From Aureimonas sp. ME7 (GTDB lineage Bacteria; Pseudomonadota; Alphaproteobacteria; Rhizobiales; Rhizobiaceae): a stretch of DNA of 64,000 nt. The DNA is taken from the NCBI RefSeq assembly GCF_903970965.1, contig NZ_CAJCKW010000004.1, positions 248,001-312,000 on the forward strand, given 5' to 3'. The notes beneath the pieces are model-generated. The model ran no database searches, was not told the origin of the DNA, and worked only from the letters and a program-made list of their open reading frames with translations. How positions within the stretch are numbered: the stretch's first letter is position 1; each line of letters starts with the position of its first letter. Positions 8,434-19,572 of the stretch are shown one piece after another. The position numbers and the translations under genes were made by a program.

Positions 8434-10161
8434 TCAGCGACGATCGGACACGTCGATCGTGAAGTCGTGGAGCAGTCTCTCCATCTCCTCCTCCAGCGTC
8501 AACGGGCGTTCGTCCGCCGGAGAGTCCGCCGATCCGACCGGTGGGGCGACGCTAGGTTCGGAGGCCTGACGTGCGGCTTCCGGCGAGCGGGGTTCGGCTT
8601 CCGTCTCGCGTGCCCTCGGAGCGGGCACCGGCTCCGCAGGGGAGGTAGGCGTTGCACGACGCTCCTGGATCGAGGTCGCGAAGCTCTTGACCGACAACGG
8701 CGATCGAGCACCTTCGTCCGCAACCGGCTCCGGTCCGGCGAACCCGACCTGACCGACCATCGTCTGCGCTGGCTGTGCTGACGATTGCGCCGGTTGCGCG
8801 ACGGGAGGTGCCGGCGGACCGCGATAACCCTCCGGGGGAGCCACGGGCGTCGCGACGGAGGCCCGTGTCGCCTGCACCGGGGTCGGCGGAGTGGAAGGCG
8901 GAGCGACAACCGACTGATTTCCGCTCGACGTTCCGGCAGCCGCGGCCCAGAGCGATCGCGCCGGCGTCGGCGTCGGCTCCACCTTCGGCGGAAGCGATGG
9001 GGCGACCGGCGAGCCGGCCACCGGCTGGTTGGTGCGCGGGGGTGCGAGCGTCGGCGTCGCCATGGAGCGGGGAGTCTGAACCGGAGGAAGGGGAGCCGCC
9101 TGCGGTGTCGAAACCGGCTCCGGCGCGCTGGCAGGGTTGGCCTTTAGCTTGTCCGAACTCTCGGTCCGCTTCACCTCGCTTCCCGTCGGCGAAACGGCAG
9201 GAGCGATCGGCGCTTCACGGGGCGCTACGCGAATGTCGGCCGGGACAGGCTGCGAGCGAGTCGCCGGAGGCGAAGCGTTCGGCGAGGCCGGCGCCGCGGC
9301 GACGGGCGCATTTACGGGGCGAAGCGGCACCGCGGCGACGGGTGTCGACGGTTCGGGCGCGAACGAGGGCTCCCGGCGCTGTGGAGCGGCTGGGATAGCC
9401 TGCGGAAGCCCGCGCGCCTGGATTTCGGCGGGCCTCGGCGATGGCGCCTCGACGCGCGGCGCCACGGGAGCTGCAACGATCGGCGCCGGTTCGGGCTGTG
9501 GACGCGGCGGAAGGCGATCCTGTTCGACGGACGGTTCGGCCGCGCGAGCCGGTTGAACCTGCGGCACCGTGAGAGACGGCGTGTCCCGTTCCGGCGGGAT
9601 CGAAGGCGCCGTTTCGGTCGCTTGCGGGCGAGGGGGGATGGGAGCAGATGGAAGCGGACGGCTCCGCGCGTCCGGTTCGGCGCGTGGCTCGGCGACGGGC
9701 GCGAGCGCTATGGGGGTCCCGGCGGACTGGCCGACATCGGGAATCGGCTGAACGCTCGGCTGCGGCTGCGGCTGCGGCTGCGGCGTGCGGCGATGCGGCA
9801 GCGGACCTTGGCTGGCGCGCTCGGCCTCGGCGAAGTTCGGCTCCTGGCGCTGACGACGAGGCTGGCCGCGCACGATCCCGGGCTCCACGACCAGATCGTT
9901 CTGACCGCCGATCAGAATGAGATGTTCGACGTCGTCACGCCGCACCAGAACGAGCTTCCGCTTCGGATCCACCGCCGCCATGTCGAGAACCGCGAGCCTC
10001 GGCGCCCGCGAGCGCCCGCCGATACCGCCGCTTCCCGCCAGCACACGCTTGGCCAGACCGATCAGAACCAACGCCAGCAACACGACGAGTGCCGCCGCCA
10101 GAACCACCGTAACGATGGGAGCCAGACTGTCGCCCACGACGCCGGCAAGCCATTCGCGCAT
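8434..10161 (-). CDS. FliO-like membrane protein with long proline-rich tail
   Basis: 575 residues. One N-terminal membrane helix (about residues 15-40) is followed by a compact domain R-L-A-V-L-D-x-A-x-V-D-P-K-R-K-L-V-L-V-R-R-D-x-x-x-H-L-I-L-I-G-G (about 53-95), which is the FliO/MopB pattern seen in flagellar export protein FliO. The remaining ~450 residues are Pro/Ala/Glu/Arg-rich low complexity with a P-Q dipeptide run, ending in a short acidic helix that may be a docking segment. No other flagellar gene is in the window, and in Rhizobiales this gene regularly lies between dksA and cckA, so a true role in flagellar export is doubtful. It is divergent from cckA across 254 bp. Confidence 0.75.
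   Translation of the reverse strand: MREWLAGVVGDSLAPIVTVVLAAALVVLLALVLIGLAKRVLAGSGGIGGRSRAPRLAVLDMAAVDPKRKLVLVRRDDVEHLILIGGQNDLVVEPGIVRGQPRRQRQEPNFAEAERASQGPLPHRRTPQPQPQPQPSVQPIPDVGQSAGTPIALAPVAEPRAEPDARSRPLPSAPIPPRPQATETAPSIPPERDTPSLTVPQVQPARAAEPSVEQDRLPPRPQPEPAPIVAAPVAPRVEAPSPRPAEIQARGLPQAIPAAPQRREPSFAPEPSTPVAAVPLRPVNAPVAAAPASPNASPPATRSQPVPADIRVAPREAPIAPAVSPTGSEVKRTESSDKLKANPASAPEPVSTPQAAPLPPVQTPRSMATPTLAPPRTNQPVAGSPVAPSLPPKVEPTPTPARSLWAAAAGTSSGNQSVVAPPSTPPTPVQATRASVATPVAPPEGYRGPPAPPVAQPAQSSAQPAQTMVGQVGFAGPEPVADEGARSPLSVKSFATSIQERRATPTSPAEPVPAPRARETEAEPRSPEAARQASEPSVAPPVGSADSPADERPLTLEEEMERLLHDFTIDVSDRR
9757..9784. repeat. hexanucleotide tandem repeat CGGCTG, about 4.7 units
   Basis: Four complete units (9757-9780) plus a partial one. 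Read on the minus strand each unit encodes Gln-Pro in the tail of the FliO-like protein. A change in copy number would alter the length of the Pro-Gln run without shifting the frame. Confidence 0.9.
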
Positions 10162-10415
10162 TTACCATATCCTCCGAGGGGCACCGAAACCGCTCACCGC
10201 ATGAGGGAGCGTCGATCGCCTTTCATATTGCATTCTAGGGCGTAGCCGACGCCGCTCCAGCGCCGCGTCAGCTACGGAACATAGTGCCGTCGTATCATGT
10301 CGAACGATTGCGCCAGGCGCAAATTCGACAGAATCTCGTGATCGTGCCGCCTCCGGTCCTATTCTGTTCGTCACTGTCTCGGAAGGGTCGTTCTCCCGTA
10401 TATGGAAGTTGAGCT

Positions 10416-12962
10416 GTGGACCGAAACAGGGCAATGCCGACCCGAATGAGCGACAAACCTTTGATCGACGGGCATTTTGATGGCGGTGGCGTCCGGCGCC
10501 TGCTGTTCCTCGCAGGGTTCGTCTTCGTGTTCGCGGCGACCCTCGCGCTTCTCGGTCACTCCTACGGGGCGATCGCGCTTCTCGCGATCTTCGGCATCCT
10601 GGCGATGTTCGGCATCGTCGCGATCTTCGGCCTCGCGCTCGGTTTCCTGCGATTCGGCGCGCGTGAGAGCGATGCCAACGTGGCGCGCGAGGCGCTCAAC
10701 GCCCTGCCGACCGGCATGCTGGTGACGGATCGGCGCGGGCGTATCGTCTATGCCAACCGCGCCTATGGCGAGGAAACCGGGGCAAGCGGCTCCAGCGGCG
10801 TTCGCAGCCTGGAGCGGCTTCTGTCGCGCGAGCCCGAAGCGTCGGAGGCGATCTACCGCCTCGCCAACCTGGCGCGCGAAAACCGCATGGGCCAGGAAGA
10901 GTTTCGTCTGACCCGCAAGCTCGGCGGAGCAGGGCCTTCGGCGCCGCACTGGTATCGCGCATCCGTCAGCCCGTTCGGCGCGGAGGCAGATGGCTTGCAA
11001 CTCTGGCAGATCTCGGACGTCACGCCGGAGCGCGAGGAGCAAGAAAGCTTCTTCAAGGACCTTCAACACGCGATCGACTACCTCGACCATGCGCCGGCGG
11101 GTTTCTTCGCCTCCGATACGTCGGGCCGCCTCGCCTATATCAACGCGACGCTTGCCGATTGGCTGTCGCTGGATCTGGCCGCCTTCAAGCCGTACGCCCA
11201 TTCGATCTCGGACCACCTCAGCGAGGAATCGGCGGCGGTCCTGCGGCGCGCCCAGTCCACCGCCGTATCGGGCGAGGTGCAGACGGTGGATCTCGATCTC
11301 GTCACGGCTGCCGGACAGCGGCTGCCGGTGCGTCTCCTGCGCAACGCGACCGCTGGAACAGACGGTGCGCTCGGTCTTAGCCGGACGCTGGTCCTCAACC
11401 GCTCGCCGCAGGGCAACGACGAGAACGCGCTACGGGACGCCGAGGTGCGCTTCACCCGCTTCTTCAACTCCTCGCCCATGGCGATCGCCGCGATCGACGC
11501 CGCCGGGCACGTGACCCGCGCCAACCCCGCCTTCGCCGCCCTTTTCGGCGAAGAAACGGCGATGGGTCGCAGCCTCGTGTCCAGCGGCGTACGGGACGAG
11601 AACCGAGAGGCGATCCGTCAGGCGCTCGGCTCAGCGCTTCGAGGGCAGGCCGGCATTCCGTCGGTTGACGCCGAGCTGACGACCGAGCCGGTGCGCTCGG
11701 TTCGCCTGTATTTCAGCGCCAACGCCGATGTCGGCGATGGTTCGGGCGAGGTCGTCATCCTCTACGGCGTCGACATCACCCAGCAGCGTACGCTGGAGGA
11801 CCAGTTCGCCAAGGCCCAGCGGATGCAGGCCATCGGCAACCTCGCCGGCGGCATCGCGCACGATTTCAACAACGTGCTGACCATCATCACCGCGTCCGTG
11901 GATTTCCTCCTCCTGAACCACCGCACGGGCGACCCGTCGTTCCAGGACCTTCTGCTGATCAAGCAGAGTGCCAACCGCGCCGCCTCGCTCGTGCGCCAGC
12001 TTCTCGCTTATTCGCGCCGCCAGACGATGCGTCCCAAGATGCTGAACCTGACGGACGTGATCGCCGACATGCATCTCCTTCTGAAGCGGATCTCCGGCGA
12101 TCTCGTGAAGCTGGAGCGCCAGCATGCGCGCGATCTCTGGCCCGTCATGGCCGATATCGGCCAGTTCGAGCAGGTGGTGACCAACCTCGTGCAGAACGCG
12201 CGCGACGCGATGTCGACGAACGGGCGCGTCACCATCGCCACGCGCAACGTGCCCGCCGACGAGGCCGCCCGCTTCGGCTACAGCGAACTCGGCGAGGGCG
12301 ATTACGTCCTGATGGAGGTTTCCGACACGGGCTCGGGCATGCCGGCCGACGTCGCCGAGCGCATCTTCGAGCCGTTCTTCACGACCAAGGAGATCGGCAA
12401 GGGAACGGGCCTCGGCCTGTCGATGGCCTACGGCATCATCAAGCAGTCCGGCGGCTCGATCTTCGTCGAAAGCAAGCTCGGCGAAGGAACGACCTTCCGC
12501 ATCTTCCTGCCGCGTCATATCCCGGCGGAAACAGCCGTGGTGAAAGGCGAGACGCCCTCCGCGGCAGCATCGAACGCCAAGCTCGACCTGTCGGGCACCG
12601 CCTCGATCCTGCTCGTGGAGGATGAGGACAACGTGCGCGCCGGCAATGTCCGCGCGCTCAAGATGCGCGGCTACGAGGTGCACGAGGCGTCCAGCGGCGT
12701 CGAGGCGCTCGACGTCATGGAAGAGCTCGACGGCCGGATCGACCTCGTCGTGTCCGACGTCGTCATGCCCGAGATGGACGGGCCGACCCTCCTGCGGGAA
12801 ATGCGCAAGCAGCGGCCCGAACTGAAATTCATCTTCGTGTCCGGCTACGCGGAAGATGCCTTCGCGAAGAACTTGCCAGAGGGCGAGAAGTTCGGATTCC
12901 TTCCAAAGCCGTTCTCGTTGAGAGAGTTGGCAGTGGCGGTGAAGGAAGCGCTCGAAGAGTAG
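10416..12962 (+). CDS. cckA: hybrid sensor histidine kinase CckA
   Basis: 848 residues. CckA sits at the top of the CckA-ChpT-CtrA phosphorelay that controls cell cycle and motility in alphaproteobacteria, and can act as kinase or phosphatase. The order of domains is two N-terminal membrane helices (about 25-80), PAS-like sensory domains (about 85-460), a histidine kinase core with phospho-acceptor His482 in [11 protein letters not shown]1 and G2 boxes ([21 protein letters not shown]), and a receiver domain with phospho-acceptor Asp781 in V-V-S-D-V-V-M-P. The chosen GTG at 10416 has a GGAAG site 7 bp upstream; ATG 10434 or 10446 are alternatives. Location next to dksA/FliO-like and recA is typical for Rhizobiales. 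Confidence 0.95.
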   Translation: MDRNRAMPTRMSDKPLIDGHFDGGGVRRLLFLAGFVFVFAATLALLGHSYGAIALLAIFGILAMFGIVAIFGLALGFLRFGARESDANVAREALNALPTGMLVTDRRGRIVYANRAYGEETGASGSSGVRSLERLLSREPEASEAIYRLANLARENRMGQEEFRLTRKLGGAGPSAPHWYRASVSPFGAEADGLQLWQISDVTPEREEQESFFKDLQHAIDYLDHAPAGFFASDTSGRLAYINATLADWLSLDLAAFKPYAHSISDHLSEESAAVLRRAQSTAVSGEVQTVDLDLVTAAGQRLPVRLLRNATAGTDGALGLSRTLVLNRSPQGNDENALRDAEVRFTRFFNSSPMAIAAIDAAGHVTRANPAFAALFGEETAMGRSLVSSGVRDENREAIRQALGSALRGQAGIPSVDAELTTEPVRSVRLYFSANADVGDGSGEVVILYGVDITQQRTLEDQFAKAQRMQAIGNLAGGIAHDFNNVLTIITASVDFLLLNHRTGDPSFQDLLLIKQSANRAASLVRQLLAYSRRQTMRPKMLNLTDVIADMHLLLKRISGDLVKLERQHARDLWPVMADIGQFEQVVTNLVQNARDAMSTNGRVTIATRNVPADEAARFGYSELGEGDYVLMEVSDTGSGMPADVAERIFEPFFTTKEIGKGTGLGLSMAYGIIKQSGGSIFVESKLGEGTTFRIFLPRHIPAETAVVKGETPSAAASNAKLDLSGTASILLVEDEDNVRAGNVRALKMRGYEVHEASSGVEALDVMEELDGRIDLVVSDVVMPEMDGPTLLREMRKQRPELKFIFVSGYAEDAFAKNLPEGEKFGFLPKPFSLRELAVAVKEALEE

Positions 12963-13173
12963 GTGATTGGGTTTCCGGCCTGTTGAGCAAAGCCTGCGGG
13001 ACCAAGAGCGTCGTCCGATCTAGGAAGGCTGCACTTGAAGGCGAACGCGAACGACAGGACCTAACCGGCGGAAATCCGCCGCCAAAGGCATCCACGATCG
13101 GTTGTAGTAGGCACAACGATTCACTGGCCGCGGAGCCCTTGCTTCCGATCCAACTGTGATGCCGTGCCATGCA

Positions 13174-14061
13174 TCATTCAGCGTGCCTCGAACGAGCGGC
13201 CGCCATGGCCGCTCGTGCCGCAACCGGGAACGGCTGGGCTGCCAGCATCTTGGCGATGAGGGTGCCGGCAATGAGCCCCTCGCAGTCGTCGCCGGGTGTG
13301 CCCTCCACCTCCTGTGGAAGGATCGCGCCTGCATCGAGGATCAGGAAAGTTCCGCAACCACAGACGATCGCGTTGCGAACGCCGAGGTCGTGCAACCGTT
13401 CGGCAAGTTCTTCCTGGGTCGTATCGGGCCGCGCATCGCAGACCGATATCGCGCAAGGTCGCGGGAGCACGACGACGTCGGCATGACGAAGGATGGGGCG
13501 CAGTCTTCGAGCTTCCACGCCGGAATGGCTCATGGCGAGGAGGAGTGGGCGCGCCGGGCGCGTCGCAAGGTGCTCAAGCGTTACCTCCGGCAGGCTCGCA
13601 TCGATGATCCATGCGTCGGCCTGATCCAGGGCGTGGCGAACATGGCGACGAGACAGAACGCGCGGTGTCAGACGATCGGCGATCGAGAACTCTTGGCGGT
13701 CTTCGATGACCTGCCCTTGCGTATCCAACCGTGTCGTGCGCCGGGCGCCCAAGCGATCGAGCCAGACGATGCGACCGTCGAGAATGCCGGCTTCGACCAG
13801 AGCCTCACCCACGACGTCGGCTTCCTCGTCCCCGCCGCAAGCGCTGACGAGATGGGCCGAGATGCCGGACGCGCAAAGCACCCGTGCCGCATGGAAACAG
13901 TGGCCGGACGCCCGCACATGACGCTGAACCGGCACCGCATTCTCGATACCGGCGACTTCCGTATGGTGCGGGTAGGCGAGCCCGACAAGCACGACGGAGC
14001 GGGACTTTGGAATCCGTGTCATCCGTTTGTCGATGCCACCTGACGGGTGATCGAAAACCAT
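13174..14061 (-). CDS. PfkB-like carbohydrate kinase fold protein, degenerate active site
   Basis: 295 residues (or 282 from ATG 14022). The overall pattern is that of ribokinase/PfkB proteins: an N-terminal strand S-V-V-L-V-G, a C-G-G-D-E-E-A-D-V-V-G-x-x-L segment, a middle A-D-V-V-V-L-P block and a C-terminal A-I-V-C-G-C-G-x-F-L-I-L-D. The diagnostic signature that should read D-T-x-G-A-G-D-A-F is replaced by E-G-T-P-G-D-D-C-E around residues 259-267, and the N-terminal G-G-N substrate motif is also unlike the consensus. I infer an altered or lost sugar-kinase activity. It is convergent with cckA and divergent from recA, and might therefore be expressed from the DNA region holding the SOS sites. 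Confidence 0.6.
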   Translation of the reverse strand: MVFDHPSGGIDKRMTRIPKSRSVVLVGLAYPHHTEVAGIENAVPVQRHVRASGHCFHAARVLCASGISAHLVSACGGDEEADVVGEALVEAGILDGRIVWLDRLGARRTTRLDTQGQVIEDRQEFSIADRLTPRVLSRRHVRHALDQADAWIIDASLPEVTLEHLATRPARPLLLAMSHSGVEARRLRPILRHADVVVLPRPCAISVCDARPDTTQEELAERLHDLGVRNAIVCGCGTFLILDAGAILPQEVEGTPGDDCEGLIAGTLIAKMLAAQPFPVAARAAMAAARSRHAE

Positions 14062-14083
14062 CTCCTCATCCCATTCGAGCGGA

Positions 14084-14129
14084 GAACAAATCAGGATCAG
14101 AGCTTGCGGAATGAGAACAAAAAGGGTAC
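14084..14129 (+). promoter_or_regulatory. two LexA-like half-conserved SOS boxes upstream of recA
   Basis: The alphaproteobacterial LexA box is a direct repeat GAAC-N7-GAAC. Two near matches lie before recA: 14084-14098 (GAAC-N7-GATC) and 14115-14129 (GAAC-N7-GTAC). Both keep the first half-site and the exact 7-bp spacing, with one mismatch in the second half. The second lies 60 bp from the recA start, a suitable position for repression. Confidence 0.6.
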
Positions 14130-14189
14130 ATCAATCCCAGCCAACCGCATTGCAGCTCATTCTTCCTCGTGGAATAAGGTCTTGCCCTC

Positions 14190-15263
<1,074 letters not shown>

Positions 15264-15274
15264 TCGATCAGGAG

Positions 15275-15297
15275 AAAGCGCCGAAAGGCGCTTTTTT
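15275..15297 (+). terminator. Rho-independent terminator of recA
   Basis: An 8-bp stem (15275-15282 with 15287-15294) with GAAA loop, directly followed by T residues to 15297. Confidence 0.92.
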
Positions 15298-15438
15298 CTT
15301 GTCTACCGTTTTCGATGGGTCGACGTCCTCGACCGAAGGGCGAGTGGTCATTCGGCGTCCCCAGCCCACTTCCTTCTCAAGTCTGCCTTGATTTCCGCCC
15401 ACGTTGATGGGCGGGTCTCGCTTGTGGAGGATGTTCGC

Positions 15439-16209
15439 ATGGATCTCTTTGCCGGTATCGACGGCACCGGGCCGATCAGCAATCCGACCTATGCCGCACA
15501 GTTCGCCCATAGTTTCGTCAACCGCCTCCATTCTCGCGGTGGTTGGGGAAAGAGCTACTATCTGCGTGGCCCCAATATGGATGGGCAGGACACACGACAG
15601 CTGTCCCGAATGATCCTGCGTGAAGTGGAGGGCGATCTCCATCGCACCTCGGCGCGCAAGGTTTCGCGCGTCTTCCTGGCCGGCTACAGCCGTGGTGGCG
15701 CGGCGGTGATCCGCGTGTGCCGCGAACTCGCCCAACATGGACACGTGGTGGACGGGCTGATCCTCTTCGATGCGGTGGACCGTTCGCTGACGGTCGCCGC
15801 CGATCGCATTCCTTCCAACGTGCGCAATTGCTACCACGCGCGCCGCCACCCAAGCGCGTTGTCGCGCAACTGGTGGCACAATTGCGGAAATGGGCCGGAG
15901 AACGGTGCCCGAACGAACTACGTCCAGGAATATTTCCTGTGCACGCATGGCGCGATGGGCGGCATGCCATGGCTCACGGCCGATACCGATGGGAAGATCA
16001 ACGAAGCGATGACGGACCGCACCGTGTCCGGCCGCCTGCTTCAGGCCGGACCCTTGTCTCTGCCGTTCGTGATCGCCAACGAGGCGCACCGGCTCGCCAG
16101 CAAGACGAACATCACGATCGAAGAAGATCGAAAGGCGTCCGCGCGCGTCTTCGTGGCTGCCAACACGTTTCTGACCTCGCTTCGTGCGGCGCGCGTCGCC
16201 GCTGCCTGA
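15439..16209 (+). CDS. alpha/beta-hydrolase-like protein, family not recognised
   Basis: 256 residues from ATG 15439, chosen because GGAGG lies 8 bp upstream; the frame could start 51 bp earlier. The first strand reads D-L-F-A-G-I-D-G-T-G, and a nucleophile-elbow motif L-A-G-Y-S-R-G-G-A-A follows at about residues 81-90, so Ser85 or so would be the nucleophile. A later D-A-V-D-R-S strand end and C-T-H-G-A-M-G-G could supply the acid and histidine. The D-G-T start and S-R-G-G elbow recall DUF2235/Tle1-type hydrolases, including type VI phospholipase effectors, but this protein is short, has no signal peptide and no VgrG, Hcp or immunity-like gene next to it. It lies between recA and alaS, which are usually adjacent. 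Confidence 0.6.
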   Translation: MDLFAGIDGTGPISNPTYAAQFAHSFVNRLHSRGGWGKSYYLRGPNMDGQDTRQLSRMILREVEGDLHRTSARKVSRVFLAGYSRGGAAVIRVCRELAQHGHVVDGLILFDAVDRSLTVAADRIPSNVRNCYHARRHPSALSRNWWHNCGNGPENGARTNYVQEYFLCTHGAMGGMPWLTADTDGKINEAMTDRTVSGRLLQAGPLSLPFVIANEAHRLASKTNITIEEDRKASARVFVAANTFLTSLRAARVAAA

Positions 16210-16357
16210 ACGTCCGCCCGCCGCCCCTTGGCAACAGGGCCCGGGTCTCTCCGCTTCCTCGAAACCCGGACCATGGACAGGTTTTCGGGCGCTCGCTAAA
16301 AGGCGGCTGCGGCAGCGTTTCCCGCCGACCGCTTCTCTTCGAGCGTAGGACTATTCC

Positions 16358-19012
16358 ATGAGCGGCGTGAACGATATCCGGTCGACGTTCCTTCAGTATT
16401 TCGCGAAGAACGGACATGAGCCGGTCGCCTCGTCCCCGCTGGTGCCGCGCAACGATCCGACCCTGATGTTCACGAACGCTGGCATGGTTCAGTTTAAGAA
16501 CGTCTTCACGGGTCTGGAAAAGCGCGACTATTCGCGCGCCACCACCGCGCAGAAGGTCGTGCGTGCCGGCGGCAAGCACAACGATCTCGACAATGTCGGC
16601 TACACCGCGCGCCATCACACCTTCTTCGAGATGCTCGGTAATTTCTCGTTCGGCGACTACTTCAAGGAGGAGGCGATCAGCCTCGCCTGGAACCTGGTCA
16701 CCAAGGAGTTCGCGCTCGACCAGTCGCGCCTGCTCGTCACCGTTTATTCGGAGGACGAGGAGGCTGCGCGCCTCTGGAAGTCGATCGCCGGCTTCTCCGA
16801 CGACCGGATCATCCGCATCCCGACCTCGGACAACTTCTGGACCATGGGCGAGACCGGCCCCTGCGGTCCGTGCTCGGAGATCTTCTACGACCAGGGCGAT
16901 CAGGTCTGGGGCGGTCCCCCGGGCTCGGCGGAGGAGGACGGAGACCGGTTCCTGGAGTTCTGGAACCTCGTCTTCATGCAGTACGAGCAGGTCGGCCCCG
17001 GCCAGCGCCACGATCTGCCACGCCCGTCGATCGACACCGGCATGGGCCTCGAGCGCATGGCGGCGATCCTGCAGGGCGTTCAGTCGAACTACGAGATCGA
17101 TCTCTTTAAGCGCCTGATCGCAGCGGTCGAGGACGCCATCGGCTCGCGCGCCGAGGGCGACGCCCTGGCGTCGCACCGCGTGATCGCGGACCATCTGCGC
17201 GCCACCGCCTTCCTGATCGCCGACGGCGTCCTTCCGTCGAACGAGGGACGCGGCTATGTGCTCCGCCGCATCATGCGCCGCGCCATGCGCCATGCGAAGC
17301 TGCTGGGCGCGCGGGAACCGGTGCTCTACAAGCTTCTGCCCACGCTCGTCTCCGAGATGGGCCGCGCCTATCCCGAGCTGGTGCGCGGCGAGGCGCTGAC
17401 CTCCGAGACGCTGAAGTTGGAGGAAAAGCGCTTCCTGACGACGCTCGATCGCGGGCTCGTCCTTCTGAACGAAGCGTCGCAGAGCCTGAACCAGGGCGAC
17501 AGCCTCGACGGTGAAGTCGCCTTCAAGCTCTACGACACCTACGGCTTCCCGCTCGACCTGACGCAGGACGCGCTTCGCGCGCGCGGTGTCGGCGTCGATC
17601 TCGGCAGCTTCCAGGCCGCGATGGAGCGGCAGAAGGCCGAAGCGCGTGCAAGCTGGGTCGGGTCGGGCGAAGCGGCCGCCGAAACCGTCTGGTTCGCCAT
17701 CCGCGAGCGCGAGGGTGCAACCGAGTTCCTCGGCTACGACACGGAAACGGCCGAAGGCGAAGTGCGCGCCATCGTGCGCGACGGCGCCGAGATCGAGAGC
17801 GCGGCCGCTGGAACGGAAGCGGCGGTGATCCTGAACCAGACGCCGTTCTACGGCGAATCCGGCGGTCAGGTGGGCGATACCGGCGTGCTGCGCGGTGAGG
17901 GCGTCGTGTTCGAGGTGTCCGACACGCAGAAGGTCGCGAACGGCCTCTTCATCCATCGCGGCCGGGTCGCCGAGGGCACGCTCAGGAAGGGCGCCGCACT
18001 GGAGCTCGTGGTGGACCGCGAGCGTCGGGGCAAGATCCGCGCCAACCATTCCGCGACGCACCTCCTCCACGAGGGCCTTCGCGAAGTGTTGGGCACCCAT
18101 GTCGCGCAGAAGGGCTCGATGGTCTCGCCCGAGCGCCTGCGCTTCGACTTCTCTCACCCCAAGCCGATGGACGCGAAGGAACTGGCGCGCGTCGAGACGC
18201 TGGCGAATGCCGTCGTCCTCGAGAACGCGCCGGTCGAAACGCGCCTCATGGCCGTGGACGACGCGATCGCGCTCGGCGCCATGGCGCTGTTCGGAGAGAA
18301 GTACGGCGACGAAGTGCGCGTCGTCTCCATGGGCGGTGCAAAGGACGGCAGCGGCAAGGCTGCCTATTCGATCGAGCTTTGCGGCGGCACCCATGCACGC
18401 GCGACGGGCGATATCGGCTTGGTTCATATCCTGTCCGAAAGCGCGGTCGGTGCAGGCGTTCGCCGTGTCGAAGCGCTGACGGGGCGCGCGGCTCTGGACT
18501 ACTTGCTGGAGCAGGACGCGCGCGTTCGCCGCGTCGCGTCTTCGCTGAAAGTCGGGGCGTCGGAGATCGCGGATCGCGTCGAGGCTCTGGTCGAGGAGCG
18601 CCGACGCCTCGAGCGCGAACTCGCCGAGGCCAAGAAGCGTCTGGCCTTGGCCGGTGACGGATCCGCATCCGCCGCCGCGCCGAAGGAGGTCGGTGGCGTC
18701 TCTTTCCTCGGACGCGTTCTCGAAGGCGTGGCCGCCAAGGATCTGAAGGGGATGGTGGACGAGGCGAAGGCGGGGCTCGGCTCCGGCATCGTCGCGTTCA
18801 TCGGCGTCGCGGACGGCAAGGCGAGCGTCGTCGTCGGCGTGACGCCCGACCTGACGGAGCGCTTCAGCGCGGTGGATCTGGTTCGCACGGCGTCGGAGGC
18901 GATCGGCGGCAAGGGCGGCGGTGGCCGGCCCGACATGGCGCAGGCCGGTGGCCCGGACGGCGAGCGCGCCGATCAAGCCATATCGGCGATCGAGGCTCGT
19001 CTCGCTGCCTGA
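16358..19012 (+). CDS. alaS: alanyl-tRNA synthetase
   Basis: 884 residues, the usual length. The class II catalytic core is at the N-terminus ([11 protein letters not shown] and the E-x-F-x-x-L-x-N-F-S-F-G-D motif). The editing domain carries the zinc-binding H-x-x-x-H in A-T-H-L-L-H-E-G and the C-x-x-x-H in C-G-G-T-H, which hydrolyse mischarged Ser/Gly-tRNA. A coiled-coil and C-Ala domain complete it, ending with the Gly-rich [17 protein letters not shown] very long frame on the opposite strand covers the whole gene and is a codon-bias artefact. Confidence 0.98.
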   Translation: MSGVNDIRSTFLQYFAKNGHEPVASSPLVPRNDPTLMFTNAGMVQFKNVFTGLEKRDYSRATTAQKVVRAGGKHNDLDNVGYTARHHTFFEMLGNFSFGDYFKEEAISLAWNLVTKEFALDQSRLLVTVYSEDEEAARLWKSIAGFSDDRIIRIPTSDNFWTMGETGPCGPCSEIFYDQGDQVWGGPPGSAEEDGDRFLEFWNLVFMQYEQVGPGQRHDLPRPSIDTGMGLERMAAILQGVQSNYEIDLFKRLIAAVEDAIGSRAEGDALASHRVIADHLRATAFLIADGVLPSNEGRGYVLRRIMRRAMRHAKLLGAREPVLYKLLPTLVSEMGRAYPELVRGEALTSETLKLEEKRFLTTLDRGLVLLNEASQSLNQGDSLDGEVAFKLYDTYGFPLDLTQDALRARGVGVDLGSFQAAMERQKAEARASWVGSGEAAAETVWFAIREREGATEFLGYDTETAEGEVRAIVRDGAEIESAAAGTEAAVILNQTPFYGESGGQVGDTGVLRGEGVVFEVSDTQKVANGLFIHRGRVAEGTLRKGAALELVVDRERRGKIRANHSATHLLHEGLREVLGTHVAQKGSMVSPERLRFDFSHPKPMDAKELARVETLANAVVLENAPVETRLMAVDDAIALGAMALFGEKYGDEVRVVSMGGAKDGSGKAAYSIELCGGTHARATGDIGLVHILSESAVGAGVRRVEALTGRAALDYLLEQDARVRRVASSLKVGASEIADRVEALVEERRRLERELAEAKKRLALAGDGSASAAAPKEVGGVSFLGRVLEGVAAKDLKGMVDEAKAGLGSGIVAFIGVADGKASVVVGVTPDLTERFSAVDLVRTASEAIGGKGGGGRPDMAQAGGPDGERADQAISAIEARLAA

Positions 19013-19030
19013 ATATCGATCGTGATCCAA

Positions 19031-19068
19031 ACGAAGAAGGGGCGTCCAGCGGCGCCCCTTTTCTTCGT
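19031..19068 (+). terminator. bidirectional terminator between alaS and the PRC-barrel gene
   Basis: Arms around 19037-19044 and 19053-19060 form an 8-bp GC-rich stem, extended outward by a further complementary 6 bp after two unpaired T. A on the left and T on the right allow use from both convergent genes. Confidence 0.85.
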
Positions 19069-19436
19069 TAGTCGGCATATTCGGGGAAGGATGCCACTTC
19101 GGCCGCCGAGGTGGTCAGCGTCAGGCGTGCGCCATCCGGCGAAAAGCGGTCGATCGGAATGACCTTCTTGCCGGTGAAGCCGGTCGTCGCGCCGTCGAAG
19201 TCCACCACGAGTGCGACGGGCGTGTTCGCGTCGGTGCCCAGCACCTCGTCGACCTCGCCGAGTTCCACTCCGTCGCCGCTTTTCAGAACCTTCGCGTCCT
19301 CCACCGCATCGACGGTCTTGTTCCAGGGCATGAGCACCACGTTGTCGTTGACTTCGACAAGGGCGGCGTTCTGCGCCTGGGCGGCCACCCCGGACAGGAG
19401 GACAGCGGTGGCGGCGGCAAATAGCATACGCTTCAT
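19068..19436 (-). CDS. secreted PRC-barrel-like protein
   Basis: 122 residues. A clean signal peptide (M-K-R-M-L-F-A start, Ala-rich core, A-Q-A cleavage site at about residue 22) precedes a single domain. The pattern D-A-K-V-L-K-S-G-D-G-V-x-L-G-E-V-D-E-V-L-G, a central V-V-D-F-D-G strand and K-K-V-I-P-I-D-R-F is that of PRC-barrel proteins, small beta-barrels that occur alone or in RimM and photosynthetic reaction centres. Secreted single-domain versions are numerous in Rhizobiales and of unknown function. It lies between alaS and icd and has its own terminator on each side. Confidence 0.8.
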   Translation of the reverse strand: MKRMLFAAATAVLLSGVAAQAQNAALVEVNDNVVLMPWNKTVDAVEDAKVLKSGDGVELGEVDEVLGTDANTPVALVVDFDGATTGFTGKKVIPIDRFSPDGARLTLTTSAAEVASFPEYAD

Positions 19437-19519
19437 TCGAAGGGCTCCGTTGGGATTGATGGACCCCTAACGGAAGGCCGGAACGCTGGTTCCCCTCAGC
19501 GAATGCAGCAGCCCAACAC

Positions 19520-19545
19520 GAAAAACCCGGCCGCTGAGGCCGGGT
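19520..19545 (-). terminator. Rho-independent terminator of icd
   Basis: An 8-bp G/C stem (19525-19532 with 19538-19545) with a 5-nt loop. On the minus strand it is followed by a run of T (A 19521-19525 on plus), 28 bp after the icd stop. Confidence 0.9.
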
Positions 19546-19572
19546 CCGTTGGGTTCGCGAAGCTCGACCCGA

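Noticed and set aside
13066-13081. 7-bp hairpin between cckA and the PfkB-like gene
   Set aside because: No T-run on either side, so not called a terminator.
16112-19078. 988-codon open frame opposite alaS
   Set aside because: High GC and codon bias keep the antisense frame open; alaS has all family motifs and this frame has none.
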